Positions 18,064-28,600 of a stretch of DNA of 64,000 bases are shown here, piece after piece. How positions within the stretch are numbered: position 1 is the stretch's first letter; each line of letters begins with the position of its first letter. A model generated the notes under the pieces. It did no database searches. It was given only the letters and a program-made list of their open reading frames with translations, and was not told the origin of the DNA. The position numbers and the translations under genes were made by a program. The DNA is from Massilia sp. Root418 (GTDB taxonomy: Bacteria > Pseudomonadota > Gammaproteobacteria > Burkholderiales > Burkholderiaceae_D), in contig NZ_LMEC01000020.1 of assembly GCF_001425265.1 (NCBI RefSeq), positions 1,016,707-1,080,706 of the forward strand. Direction: 5' to 3'.

Positions 18064-20624
18064 GGGACGCCTCCGCTATCGCCTGCCGCCTTGCTCAGTG
18101 CGCGCAGCCGCGATTCCAGCTCCTTGGCGCCGGTGATGTTGACGAAGGTGAGCACCAGGCCGTCGATCACGTTGTCCAAGGTGCGGTAAGGCATGATGCG
18201 CACGGTGAACCAGCGCCCGTTGCGGGTGGGGATCTGCTTCTCGCAATACACCAGGGAGCGCAGCACTTCATTGGCATCGTCTTCCAGCTCGGGGTAGACC
18301 AGGTCGTTGGCGATGTCGCTCAGCGGGCGCTGCACGTCGCTGGCGATCAGCTTGTAGATCTGCGCGGCCTGGGTCGTGAAACGGCGGATGCGCAGCACGT
18401 TGTCGAGGAAGATGGTGGCGATGTCGGTGCTGTTGAGCAGGTTCTTCATGTCGCTGTTGACCAGCGACAGGTCGTCCACCTTCGATTGCAGCTCCGCGTT
18501 CACGGTGTAGAGTTCTTCGTTGAGCGACTGCATCTCTTCCTTCGAGGTGGTGAGCTCTTCGTTAGTGGACTGCAGCTCCTCGTTGGTCGATTGCAGCTCT
18601 TCGTTGGCAGAACGCAGTTCTTCGCGCGAGGTCTGCATTTCGTCCCGCACCGACTGGATTTCCAGGCGCGCCTGCGCCAGCTGCTGTTCCAGCTCGGCCA
18701 CGCGCGGATTGGCGGAACGCGAGCGCCGCCCGGCCGGGCGCGGCGCGCTGGCGAAGGTCACCAGCACCATGCCGTCCAGCACCTCGCCCTCCCCCAGCCG
18801 CTCGGCGCTCAGGTCCACTGCCAGTTCCTGGCCGGCGCCGTCCTTGACCACCAGGCCGCGCAGCACTTGCAGCCCGTCCTCGCGCACCGCGCGCTGCAGC
18901 AGATCGTCCAGCTCGTAGCGCAGGCTGTCGCGCGCCATGGCGTGGATGTTCCAGTTGGCCTTGCCCGCCGCCGGTTCCAGGTAGACGCCGGTACGGCCGT
19001 GGATGTAGAGGATGTCGCCGTCGTGGTTGAGCAGGACGGCCGCGGGGGTATGCTTTTTCAGCAGCAGTTGCTCAACCTGCGATTGAAGATTGCCGTTCAT
19101 GGATGCCGACCTGCCTTCGTTGGGAATAGGGGCGACCGCCGCCACCCTGGTTGGAAAGTAATGCACCAGCCTGTGGGTGCTGGCATCGAGCCGCTGGTAG
19201 ATGCGGCTCACGCCGGGCATCGGCGCGAACAGTTCGGTGAACTGGCCGGGCGTGTCGGCACTGCCCAGCAGGAGCAGGCCCTCGCGCTTGAGCGCGTAGT
19301 GGAACAGCGGGATCAGGCGCTGCTGCAGCTTGGCGCTGAAATAGATCAACAGGTTGCGGCAGCTAAGCAAGTCCAGCTTGGTAAACGGCGGGTCCGAGAT
19401 GATGTTCTGCTGGGCGAAGATGATCATGTTGCGCAATTCCTTGCGCACCCGGTAGCCCTGCTCGTCGGCCACGAAGAAGCGCTGCAACCGCTCCGGCGAG
19501 ACATCGGCTTCGATGCTGCGCGCGAACTGGCCGTTGCGGGCGCGGTCGATGGCGTCCGGGTCCAGGTCGGTGGCGAAGATCTGCAGCGTGTACTTGGCCC
19601 TGGGGCTCACGTGCTCGACCGCTTCGCTGAACACGATGGCCAGCGAATAGGCTTCCTCGCCGGTGGAGCAGGCCGGCACCCAGGCCTTGAAGGCGGCGCC
19701 GTCCGGGTGTGCTGCCAGCAGCTGCGGCAGGCCCACGGTCTTGAGCTGCTCCCATACTTTCTGGTCGCGGAAGAAGTTGGTCACGCCGATCAGCATTTCC
19801 TTGAACAGCAGCTGCACCTCGCCCGGATTGTCGTGCAGCAGCCTGACGTAGGAGTCCAGCGAAGCGCACTGATGCAGCGCCATGCGGCGCTCGATGCGGC
19901 GCATCACCGTGTTCATCTTGTAGTCGGAGAAATCGTTGCCGGTGCGCGCCAGCAGAAACTGCAGCAGCTCGTTGAGGGCGTTGCGGCGCTGCGCGCCCGG
20001 CACCACGCGCAGGGCCTGCTGGTTGGCCAGGCGGCTGGCGATCAGGGCCGGCATCTCGCCGGGCAGCGCGACCAGGTCGGCGCTGCCGGAATCGATGGCG
20101 CTTTGCGGCATGGCGGCGAAGCGCGCCGAACCGGGCTGCTGCGCCAGGGTCAGGCCGCCGCGCTCCTGGATGGCGCGCAAGCCGGCGCTGCCGTCGCTGC
20201 CCATGCCGGACAGCACCACGCCGGTAGCCAGGCTGCCGCAGGCCACGGCCAGCTCGCCGAAGAAATGGTCGATCGACAGGCGCTGGCCCAGCACGCGCTG
20301 GCGGTGCGCCAGGTGCAAGGTGCCTTGGCTGTAGCCCAGGTCGCGGTCGGGCGGAATCACGTACACGCTGCCGGCCTGGACCTGCATGCCGTCGGCCACC
20401 TGCAGCACCGGCATGGCCGTCACGCGCTGCAGCAGTTCCGGCAGCATGCCGGTGTGCTGCGGGTCCAGGTGCTGCACCACCACATAGGCGAAGGGGCTGT
20501 CCGGCGGCACTGCCGCCAGCAGGTCGCAGATCGGCTCCAGCCCGCCGGCGGATGCGCCGATGCCCACCACGGGAATGGCGTCCGGGGAGACGGGGGACGG
20601 TGCGGCGATATTGCTGGTTGTCAT
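18060..20624 (-). CDS. CheB-CheR-PAS fusion protein
   Basis: An 854-residue cytoplasmic signalling protein. The CheB methylesterase domain (about 15-200) has GIGASAGGLEP (catalytic Ser), VVVQHLDPQH (His) and LSGMGSDGSAGLRA (Asp). The CheR methyltransferase follows (about 220-480: TNFFRDQKVWEQL, AWVPACSTGEEAYSLAIVF, CRNLLIYF). Next come a region around 530-620 and a strong coiled coil built on repeats of NEELQST (about 650-720), and finally a PAS domain. No receiver domain precedes CheB, unlike classical CheB, so control by phosphorylation is absent. Similar giant proteins usually end in a histidine kinase; here that activity is in the next, overlapping gene. No chemoreceptor gene is nearby. 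Confidence 0.93.
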   Translation of the reverse strand: MTTSNIAAPSPVSPDAIPVVGIGASAGGLEPICDLLAAVPPDSPFAYVVVQHLDPQHTGMLPELLQRVTAMPVLQVADGMQVQAGSVYVIPPDRDLGYSQGTLHLAHRQRVLGQRLSIDHFFGELAVACGSLATGVVLSGMGSDGSAGLRAIQERGGLTLAQQPGSARFAAMPQSAIDSGSADLVALPGEMPALIASRLANQQALRVVPGAQRRNALNELLQFLLARTGNDFSDYKMNTVMRRIERRMALHQCASLDSYVRLLHDNPGEVQLLFKEMLIGVTNFFRDQKVWEQLKTVGLPQLLAAHPDGAAFKAWVPACSTGEEAYSLAIVFSEAVEHVSPRAKYTLQIFATDLDPDAIDRARNGQFARSIEADVSPERLQRFFVADEQGYRVRKELRNMIIFAQQNIISDPPFTKLDLLSCRNLLIYFSAKLQQRLIPLFHYALKREGLLLLGSADTPGQFTELFAPMPGVSRIYQRLDASTHRLVHYFPTRVAAVAPIPNEGRSASMNGNLQSQVEQLLLKKHTPAAVLLNHDGDILYIHGRTGVYLEPAAGKANWNIHAMARDSLRYELDDLLQRAVREDGLQVLRGLVVKDGAGQELAVDLSAERLGEGEVLDGMVLVTFASAPRPAGRRSRSANPRVAELEQQLAQARLEIQSVRDEMQTSREELRSANEELQSTNEELQSTNEELTTSKEEMQSLNEELYTVNAELQSKVDDLSLVNSDMKNLLNSTDIATIFLDNVLRIRRFTTQAAQIYKLIASDVQRPLSDIANDLVYPELEDDANEVLRSLVYCEKQIPTRNGRWFTVRIMPYRTLDNVIDGLVLTFVNITGAKELESRLRALSKAAGDSGGVP

Positions 20625-20736
20625 CGGTGCGGGCGGCTGGCGGGGGCTAAGATCGATTGCCGATTATACAAAGCGCCCCGCGCGAATGCCAGCGCCCGCT
20701 GGCTTCGGCCTTGCTGGCGGTGTGCCGACGCGGCGG

Positions 20737-22368
20737 CTAAGGGCCGGCGCCGGCATGCCAGCCGCCGCCCAGGGACTGGATCAGGGCCACAGCCGTGGTC
20801 TGGCGGTCGGCCTGGGCCTGCAGCAGGGCGCGGCGCGCGCTCAGCGCCGTCACCTGGGCTTGCACCACTTCGGTGTAGGCCACCTGGCCGGCGCGGTAGC
20901 GGTTGAGCATCTGCTGCTCGACCTGGTCGGCGGCGGCGGCGGCCGTGCGGCGGTGCGCCTGCTGCTGCTCCAGGGCGCGGCTGGCGGCCAGCTGGTCTTC
21001 CACGTCGGCGAAGGCGGCCAGTACGGTCTGCCGGTAGCGGGCGATGGCCGCGTCGCGCGACGCCTCGGCGCCGGCCACGCGGGCGCGCGTGGCGCCGGCG
21101 TCAAAAATGGTCTGCGCGGCGGACAGGCCGAGCGACCACAGGCTGTTGGACGCGTTGAACAGGCCGGAAGCCGCGCTGGCGCCGAAGCCGTAGGAGGCGC
21201 TCAGGTTCAGGTTGGGGAAGTAGGCGGCGCGGGCGATGCCAATCTGCTCGTTGGCGGCGGCCACGCGGCGCTCGGCGGCGGCAATGTCCGGGCGGCGCTG
21301 CAGCAGCGCCGACGGCACCACGGCGGGAATGGCGGGCACCACCGCCCCGCCCCACGCGGCCGGCTCGGCGCCGGCCGGCGAGGCGACCATCAGCGGCGGC
21401 GCCATGACCATGCGCCCGGAGCCGTCGGGCTGCGGGCCCGCCGCCGCGGCAGCCGGCTGTGTGGCGCCGGCCTCGGCGCCCGCGGGTTGCGCGGCGGCCC
21501 GCGCAGCAGCGGCCCGCGCCGCGCCGGGCTGCGCGCCGGCCCCCGCTGCCGATGACGGCTGGGCCAGGCTGGCCGCCTGCGGCAGCGGAGCCAGGGTGAA
21601 TTCGGCCGGCGCCTTGCCCAGCAGGACAGCGATGGCATGTTCAAGCTGGGCGCGCTGACGCACGATGCCGATCAGGTCGATGCGGGCGTTGGCCAGCTGG
21701 GTTTCAGCTTGCAAGACATCCGATTTGGCGGCGATGGCGGCGCTGAAACGGTTGCGGGTGATCTGCAGCACGCGCTCGTAGCCTTGCACGGTGGCGTCCA
21801 GCAGTGCCTGTTGCGCGTCGGCCTGGCGCAGCGCGAAGTAGTTGGCGGCCAGCTCGCCCTGGGCCGACAGGCGCGCGGCGGCCAGGTCGGCGGCGCTGGC
21901 GGCCGCGCTGGCGTTCGCCCCCGCGCTGGCGGCGCCGAGGCGGCCCCAGATGTCCGGCTCCCAGCTGCCGCCCAGGTTCACGCGGTAGGCGCTGGCGGTG
22001 CGGGTGCCGCCGCCGCCGCCGCTGCGGTTGGCGCTGCCGTTCAGGTCCACCGCCGGAAACAGCTGCGCGCGCTGCTCGGCCACCAGTGCGCGCGCCTGCG
22101 CGTAGGACGCGGCGGCGGCAGCCACGTTCTGGTTCGATACCTCGATGGACGCGGCCAGGTCGTTCAGCACCGGGTCGCCGAACAGGGTCCACCATGGGCC
22201 GCGCTCCAGCGTGTCGGCCGGCGCGGCCGGCGCCCAGCCGTCGGCCTCCTTGAAGGCGGCGGTGTGCGGCGTGGCGGGCACGTCGTATTTCGGCCCGACG
22301 GCGCAACCGGCCAGGGAGAACGCCGCCAGCAAGGCCAGCGAGACGGGAGTGACAGTGTGCTTGTTCAT
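20737..22368 (-). CDS. RND efflux outer-membrane channel (OprM/NodT family lipoprotein)
   Basis: A 543-residue outer-membrane factor that would form the trimeric exit duct for the MdtABC pump encoded just upstream. The lipoprotein signal is FSLAGCAVGPKY, with lipidation at Cys22. Two OEP repeats are evident (EVSNQNVAAAAASYAQARAL and RRPDIAAAERRVAAANEQIG). Between them is an Ala/Gly/Pro-rich insertion of about 75 residues (roughly 260-335) where family members have a short PLP...PSxLLxRRPDI link. The ATG overlaps the stop of mdtC (ATGA). It is the last gene of the four-gene operon, about 110 bases before the start of the CheB-CheR unit. Confidence 0.92.
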   Translation of the reverse strand: MNKHTVTPVSLALLAAFSLAGCAVGPKYDVPATPHTAAFKEADGWAPAAPADTLERGPWWTLFGDPVLNDLAASIEVSNQNVAAAAASYAQARALVAEQRAQLFPAVDLNGSANRSGGGGGTRTASAYRVNLGGSWEPDIWGRLGAASAGANASAAASAADLAAARLSAQGELAANYFALRQADAQQALLDATVQGYERVLQITRNRFSAAIAAKSDVLQAETQLANARIDLIGIVRQRAQLEHAIAVLLGKAPAEFTLAPLPQAASLAQPSSAAGAGAQPGAARAAAARAAAQPAGAEAGATQPAAAAAGPQPDGSGRMVMAPPLMVASPAGAEPAAWGGAVVPAIPAVVPSALLQRRPDIAAAERRVAAANEQIGIARAAYFPNLNLSASYGFGASAASGLFNASNSLWSLGLSAAQTIFDAGATRARVAGAEASRDAAIARYRQTVLAAFADVEDQLAASRALEQQQAHRRTAAAAADQVEQQMLNRYRAGQVAYTEVVQAQVTALSARRALLQAQADRQTTAVALIQSLGGGWHAGAGP

Positions 22369-25300
22369 GGCGTGCTCGGCTCGGCAGTTGCCTGCCTGCT
22401 CAATTGGATTTCGGATTCGCTGCGGCTGCGCAGCCTGTCCATCAGGATGTAGACCACCGGCGTGGTCAACAGGGTCAGCAGCTGGCTGGCGACCAGGCCG
22501 CCGATGATGGCAATGCCCAGCGGCTGGCGCAATTCGGAACCTTCGCCGAAGCCTATCGCCAGCGGCAAGGCGCCCAGCGCGGCAGCCAGCGTGGTCATGA
22601 GGATGGGGCGGAAGCGCAGCAGGCAGGCTTCGCGCACCGCCTGCACCGCCGTCAGGCCGCGCGCGCGCTCGGCCTCCAGCGCAAAGTCGATGATCAGGAT
22701 GGCGTTCTTCTTGACGATGCCGATCAGCAGGAACACGCCGATCAGCGCAATGATGGAAAACTCCATCTTGAACATCAGCAGCGCCAGCACCGCGCCCACG
22801 CCCGCAGACGGCAAGGTGGACAGCACGGTGACCGGATGGACCAGGCTCTCGTACAGGATGCCCAGCACGATGTAGATGACCACGATGGCCGCCAGGATCA
22901 GCAAGGGCTGCTGCTTGTTGCTGTCGTCGGCCGCCTTGGCCGTGCCCTGGAAGCTGCCGCGCACGTTGTTGGGCATGCCGATGTCGGCCTCGGCCTGCTT
23001 CACGGCAGCCTGGCCGTCGCTCAGGCTGGCCCCTTCGGCCAGGTTGAAGGACACCGTGGTGGCCAGTTCGCCGTCCTGGTGGTTGACCGAGGTGGGCGTG
23101 GCGCTCTCGGCGAAACTGGCGATGGCCGGCAGCGGCGCCATCGCCGCCACCGCGGTGCTCAGCGCGGAACCGGTGGAGGCGTCGCGCGCGGCCGCCACGT
23201 TGTTCGATCCGCCGCCCGCGCCCCTGGCGGACACGTACACGTCCTTCAGCGCCTCCGGGCTCCTGGCGTATTCCGGCGCCACTTCCATCACCACCTTGTA
23301 CTGGTTCAGCTCATCGTAAATGGTGGCCACCTGGCGCTGGCCGAAGGCGTTGTAGAGCGCATTGTCCACGTCGCGCACGCCGATGCCCAGCCGGCTGATG
23401 GTGTCCTTGTCGATGGTGACGAAGGTTTCCACGCCGTTCTCGGCCTGGTCGGTGTCCACGTCGATCAGCTCCGGCTGCTGCTTCATTGCGTCCGCCAGCT
23501 TGCCGGCCCAGGCTTTCAGGTCGGCCCGGTTGTCGCTCTTGAGGGTGTACTGGTAGGTGGAATTGCTGGAGCGCCCGCCCATGCGCAAGTCCTGCACGGT
23601 GTTCAGGAACAGCGACACGCCCGTCACCTGCGCCAGCTGCGGGCGCAGGCGCGCAATGACGGCCTGGCCCGACTCGCTGCGCTCGGACGCCGGCTTGAGG
23701 TTGATGAACATGAAGCCGCCGCCGGCGCGCGAGCCGCCGGTAAAACCCACCACGGTGGCCACCGCCGGGTCGCGCTTGATGATGTTGACCAGCTGGCGCA
23801 GCTTGCCCTGCATGGCCTGGAAGGAGATGCTCTGGTCGGCGCGCATGCCGCCGTTGATCTGGCCCGTGTCCTGCTGCGGGAAGAAGCCCTTGGGCGCGGC
23901 CGCGAACAGGTAGACGTTCAGGCCGACCACGAACACCAGGATGGCCATCACCAGCCAGACGCTGTGCAGGGCCCAGTCCAGCGCGTGCTCGTACACGCGC
24001 AGCACGGCCTGGAAGGCGCGCTCGAACAGGCGCGCCACCCTGCCCTCGGGCTTGCCGCCGTGGCCGGGTTTCAGCAGCCAGGCGCACATCATGGGCGTGG
24101 TGGTGAGCGAGATCACCAGCGAGATCATGACCGCCACCGACAGGGTGACGGCGAATTCGCGGAACAGCCGTCCCACCTGGCCGCCCATGAACAGCAGCGG
24201 GATGAACACCGCCACCAGCGACACCGAAATCGACAGCACCGTGAAGCCCACTTCGCGCGCGCCCAGCAGCGCGGCCTTGAAGCGGTCCATGCCGGCCTCG
24301 ATGTGGCGCGCGGTGTTTTCCAGCACCACGATGGCGTCGTCCACCACGAAGCCGGTGGCCACCGTGAGCGCCATCAGGCTCAGGTTGTTCAGGCTGAAGC
24401 CGAGCAGGTACATCACGCCGAAAGTGCCCAGCAGGGACACGATGGTGGCCACCGCCGGGATGATGGTGGCGCGCGCGCTGCGCAGGAAGGCGCTCACCAC
24501 CAGCACCACCAGGATGATGGAGATAACCAGGGTCAGCTCGATTTCGTGCAGCGAGGAGCGGATGGAATTGGTGCTGTCGGAGGCCACTTCCAGCTTCACG
24601 TCCGGCGGCAGCTGCGCCTGCAGCTGGGGGATCAGGGCGCGCACGCCGTCCACGGTTTCAATCACGTTGGCACCGGGCTGGCGCGTGACCAGCACGATGA
24701 CGGCCGGTTCGCCGTTGAACAGGCCGAGGGTGTTCTTGTTCTCCGCGCCGTCCTCCACGGTGGCGATGTCGCGCAGGCGGATGGCCGCGCCGTCGCGCCA
24801 GGCCACCACCAGGTCGCGGTAGTCCACCGCGGTCGGGCGCCCCTGCGGATTGCCGGCGCCGGCACCGGCGGCGGCGCCGGGCACCAGGCCGCTCACGCGG
24901 GCCGGCGCGGAATAGATCTGCAGGCGGCGCTCGTCGCCCTCCAGCGCGCCCTTGGGGCGGTTGGCGTTGGAAGCCTGGATGGCGGCGCGCACGTCCTCCA
25001 TCGAAATGCCGTAGCGGTTCACGGCGTAAGGCAGCAGTTCCACGCGCACCGCCGGCAGCGAGCCGCCGCCGATCTCCACGTCGCCCACGCCCTGCACCTG
25101 CGCCAGCTTCTGCTGCACGATGTTGGACACCGCCTCGTAGATCTGGCCCGGCTTGCGGGTGGGCGAGGTGAGCGCCAGGATGATGACGGGCGCGTCGGAC
25201 GGGTTGGCCTTGCGGTAGGTGGGGTTGCTGCGCAGCGTGGCCGGCAGGTCGGCGCGCGAGGCGTTGATGGCGGCCTGCACCTCGCGCGCGGCCGCGTCGA

Positions 25301-25601
25301 TCTTGCGGTTCAGGTCGAACTGCAGGCTGATACGGGTGGAGCCGCTGCCGGACGACGACGTCATTTCGTTGACGCCCGCGATCACGCCCAGGCGCCGCTC
25401 CAGCGGCGTGGCCACGCTGGAGGCCATGGTGTCCGGGCTGGCCCCCGGCAGGCTGGCGCTGACCGAGATGGACGGGTAGTCGACCTGCGGCAGCGGCGAC
25501 ACCGGCAGCACGAAGAAGGCGCCGATGCCCGCCAGGGCCATGCCGACGGTGAGCAGCACCGTGGCGATGGGGCGCCGGACGAAGGGTTCGGACAGGTTCA
25601 C
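22365..25601 (-). CDS. mdtC: RND multidrug efflux permease, MdtC type
   Basis: A 1078-residue inner-membrane proton antiporter, colinear with E. coli MdtC (1025). It opens EPFVRRPIATVLLTVGMALAG and carries VSASLPGASPDTMASSVATPLERRLG, NPTYRKANPSDAPVIILAL, GFVVDDAIVVLEN in helix 4 (proton relay aspartates) and KKNAILIIDFALEA. Compared with MdtC it has extra low-complexity segments: Gly/Ala around residue 240 (VPGAAAGAGAGNPQGRP) and about 35 residues near 810 (GGGSNNVAAARDASTGS). MdtB and MdtC work as a B2C heterotrimer, exporting bile salts, novobiocin and metal chelates in E. coli. The GTG start overlaps the mdtB stop (GTGA). Confidence 0.94.
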   Translation of the reverse strand: MNLSEPFVRRPIATVLLTVGMALAGIGAFFVLPVSPLPQVDYPSISVSASLPGASPDTMASSVATPLERRLGVIAGVNEMTSSSGSGSTRISLQFDLNRKIDAAAREVQAAINASRADLPATLRSNPTYRKANPSDAPVIILALTSPTRKPGQIYEAVSNIVQQKLAQVQGVGDVEIGGGSLPAVRVELLPYAVNRYGISMEDVRAAIQASNANRPKGALEGDERRLQIYSAPARVSGLVPGAAAGAGAGNPQGRPTAVDYRDLVVAWRDGAAIRLRDIATVEDGAENKNTLGLFNGEPAVIVLVTRQPGANVIETVDGVRALIPQLQAQLPPDVKLEVASDSTNSIRSSLHEIELTLVISIILVVLVVSAFLRSARATIIPAVATIVSLLGTFGVMYLLGFSLNNLSLMALTVATGFVVDDAIVVLENTARHIEAGMDRFKAALLGAREVGFTVLSISVSLVAVFIPLLFMGGQVGRLFREFAVTLSVAVMISLVISLTTTPMMCAWLLKPGHGGKPEGRVARLFERAFQAVLRVYEHALDWALHSVWLVMAILVFVVGLNVYLFAAAPKGFFPQQDTGQINGGMRADQSISFQAMQGKLRQLVNIIKRDPAVATVVGFTGGSRAGGGFMFINLKPASERSESGQAVIARLRPQLAQVTGVSLFLNTVQDLRMGGRSSNSTYQYTLKSDNRADLKAWAGKLADAMKQQPELIDVDTDQAENGVETFVTIDKDTISRLGIGVRDVDNALYNAFGQRQVATIYDELNQYKVVMEVAPEYARSPEALKDVYVSARGAGGGSNNVAAARDASTGSALSTAVAAMAPLPAIASFAESATPTSVNHQDGELATTVSFNLAEGASLSDGQAAVKQAEADIGMPNNVRGSFQGTAKAADDSNKQQPLLILAAIVVIYIVLGILYESLVHPVTVLSTLPSAGVGAVLALLMFKMEFSIIALIGVFLLIGIVKKNAILIIDFALEAERARGLTAVQAVREACLLRFRPILMTTLAAALGALPLAIGFGEGSELRQPLGIAIIGGLVASQLLTLLTTPVVYILMDRLRSRSESEIQLSRQATAEPSTP

Positions 25602-28600
25602 GGCTGCGCTCCCGGCGGCACGGCGCGCGGCGGCGGCGGTTCGGCGCCAGGCGCAGCGGCGGCGCCCTGCCCTGCGCCCTGCCCTGCATCCTTGCCGGCC
25701 CGGCCACGCCAGCGCTGCGCCAGGCGGTCGAAGCCCAGGTAGATCACCGGCGTGGTGTACAGGGTCAGCACCTGGCTGACGATCAGGCCGCCGAAGATGG
25801 CCAGGCCCAGCGGCCGGCGCAGCTCGGCGCCTTCGCCAAAGCCCAGCATCAGCGGCACGGCGGCAAACAGCGCGGCCAGGGTGGTCATCAGGATGGGGCG
25901 GAAGCGCAGCAGCGCGGCCTGGTGGATGGCCTCGCGCGGCGATTTGCCTTCATCCCGCTCCGCCTCGATGGCGAAGTCGATCATCATGATGGCGTTTTTC
26001 TTGACGATGCCGATCAGCAGGATGATGCCGATGATGCCGATCACGCCCAGGTCCTGGCCGCTGACCATCAGCGCCAGCAAGGCGCCCACGCCTGCCGACG
26101 GCAGCGTGGACAGGATGGTGAGCGGGTGGATATAGCTCTCGTACAGCACGCCCAGCACGATGTAGACGCAGATCACGGCCGCCAGGATCAGCCACAGCTG
26201 GTTCGACAGCGAGGCCTGGTAGGCGCCGGCCGCGCCGAGGAAGGTCATGGTCACCGACGGCGGCAGCCGGATTTCCTCGGCCGCCGCGCGCACCGCCTCC
26301 ACCGAGCGGCCCAGCGACACGCCGGGCGCGGTGTCGAAGCCCAGCGTGGTGGCGGGATACTGCGCCACGTGGGTGATCTGCAGCGGCGCCGGCCGCTCGG
26401 TGATGGCGGCCACCGCCGACAGCGGCGTGGGCTTGCCGGAGCCGGTCTTCAGCTGCAGGTTGCCCAGCGACTCGGGGGTGGTCAGGGTGCCCGGCTGGGC
26501 TTCCAGAATCACGCGGTACTGGTTGGTCTCGGTGAAGATGGTGGAGACGATGCGCTGGCCGAAGGCGCTGTAGAGCGCGTCGTCGATGGCGGCGGCGGTG
26601 ATGGACAGGCGCGAGGCGCTGTCGCGGTCGATGGTGACCTGGGCCGCCACGCCGGTGGCGCCGGCGTCCGACACCACGTTGCGCAGCTGTTCATGCTTCT
26701 GCATCTGCGCGGCCAGCTTGCCGGCCCATTCGGTGACGGTGGCGGTGTCCGCGCCTTCAAGCGACACGCGGTATTGCGTGGGGCCGGATTCGGCGTCGAT
26801 GGTGAGGTCCTGCGTGGGCTGCAGGTAGACGGTGACGCCGGCCACGGCCGCCACGCGGCGGCGCAGGCGCTCCATGATCTGGTCCTGGTGGCCGCGCTGC
26901 TCCTTCAGGTTGATCAGCATGCGCCCGGTGTGCAGCATGGTGTTGTTGGCTGCGTCCACGCCCACCACGGAGCTCAGGGTGGCCACGTCCGGGTCTTCCA
27001 GGATGGCGCCGGCGGCGGCTTGCTGCAGCTCGGCCATGCGGCTGTACGACACCGCCTGCGCGGTTTCGATGCGGGCCTGCAGCTGGCCGGTGTCCTGGGT
27101 GGGGAACAGGCCCTTGGGGATGAACACGTACAGCAGCACCGTCAGCCCCAGCGTGGCCAGCGCCACCAGCAGGGTCAGGCCCTGGCGGCGCAGCACCCAT
27201 TGCAGCGAAGTGTCGTAATGGCCGATCACCTTGTCGAAGAAGCGCTGCACGCGGGCGCCGAAAGAATGGGGGGCGTCGTCCTTGTGGCTGGTGAGCCAGC
27301 GCGCCGACATCATGGGCACCAGGGTGAGCGAGACCACGGCGGAGATCAGGATGGTGATGGCCAGCGTGACGGCGAATTCGCGGAACAGGCGGCCCACCAC
27401 GTCGCCCATGAACAGCAGCGGAATCAGCACGGCGATCAGCGACACGGTGAGCGAGATGATGGTGAAGCCGATCTGCGTGGCACCCTTGACGGCGGCAGCC
27501 ATCGGCGTTTCGCCCTCCTCGATGTAGCGGGCGATGTTTTCAATCATGACGATGGCGTCGTCCACCACGAAGCCGGTGGCGATGGTGAGCGACATCAGGC
27601 TCAGGTTGTTCAGGCTGTAGCCCAGCAAATACATCAGGCCGAAGGTGCCCACCAGCGAGATCGGCACGGCCAGGCTGGCGATGACGGTGGCGCGCACGCT
27701 GTGCAGGAAGAAGAAGATCACCAGCACCACCAGCAGCACGGCCAGCACCAGCTCGAACTCCACGTGCTTGACGGAGGCGCGGATGCCGGTGGTGCGGTCG
27801 CTCAGGATGTCCACCTTGAGCGCGCCGGGCAGGCCGGCCTGCAGCTCGGGCAGGCGCGCCTTGATGGCGTCCACGGTGGCGATGACGTTGGCGCCGGGCT
27901 GGCGCTGCACGTTCAGGATGATGGCCGGCGTCAGGCCGCCCGCGGTGCCGGACCAGGCGCCCAGCTTGACGTTTTCCGCGCTGTCGACCACGCGCGCTAC
28001 TTCGGCCAGGCGCACCGGGGCGCCGTTGCGGTAGGCCACGATGAGGTTTTTATAGTCCCCGGCCGTCACCAGCTGGTCGTTGGCGTTGATGGTGAAGGAA
28101 CGCGTGGGGCCGTCGAAGCTGCCCTTGGCGCTGTTGGCGTTGGCGCCGGTGATGGCGGTGCGCAGCGTGTCCAGGCCAAGGCCGTTGGAGGCCAGCGCCT
28201 GGGTGTCGGCCTGGATGCGCACGGCCGGGCGCTGCCCGCCGCTCAGCGAGACCAGGCCCACGCCGGACACCTGGCTGATCTTCAGCGCCAGCCGGGTGTT
28301 GACGATGTTCTGCACTTCCGTGAGCGGCATGGTGTCGGAGGTGATGGCCAGGGTGAGCACGGGGGCGTCGGCCGGGTTGACCTTGGCGTACACGGGCGGC
28401 GCGGGCAGGTCGGTCGGCAGCAGCGAGCCGCCGGCGTTGATGGCGGCCTGCACTTCCTGCTCGGCCACGTCCAGGGTCTGGCCCAGGCCGAACTGCAGGG
28501 TGATCATGGACACGCCGGCCGCACTGGTGGAGCTCATGCGCTGCAGGCCGGACATCTGGCCAAACTGGCGCTCGAGCGGGGCGGTGACGGTCTGGCCCAT

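Noticed and set aside
20688..20703. GCCAGCGCCCGCTGGC as a terminator after the CheB-CheR promoter region
   Set aside because: The loop would be only 2 bases and there is no T-tract on either strand.
18486..20906. An 806-codon plus-strand frame opposite the CheB-CheR gene
   Set aside because: Antisense of a well-supported gene, with composition typical of shadow frames.
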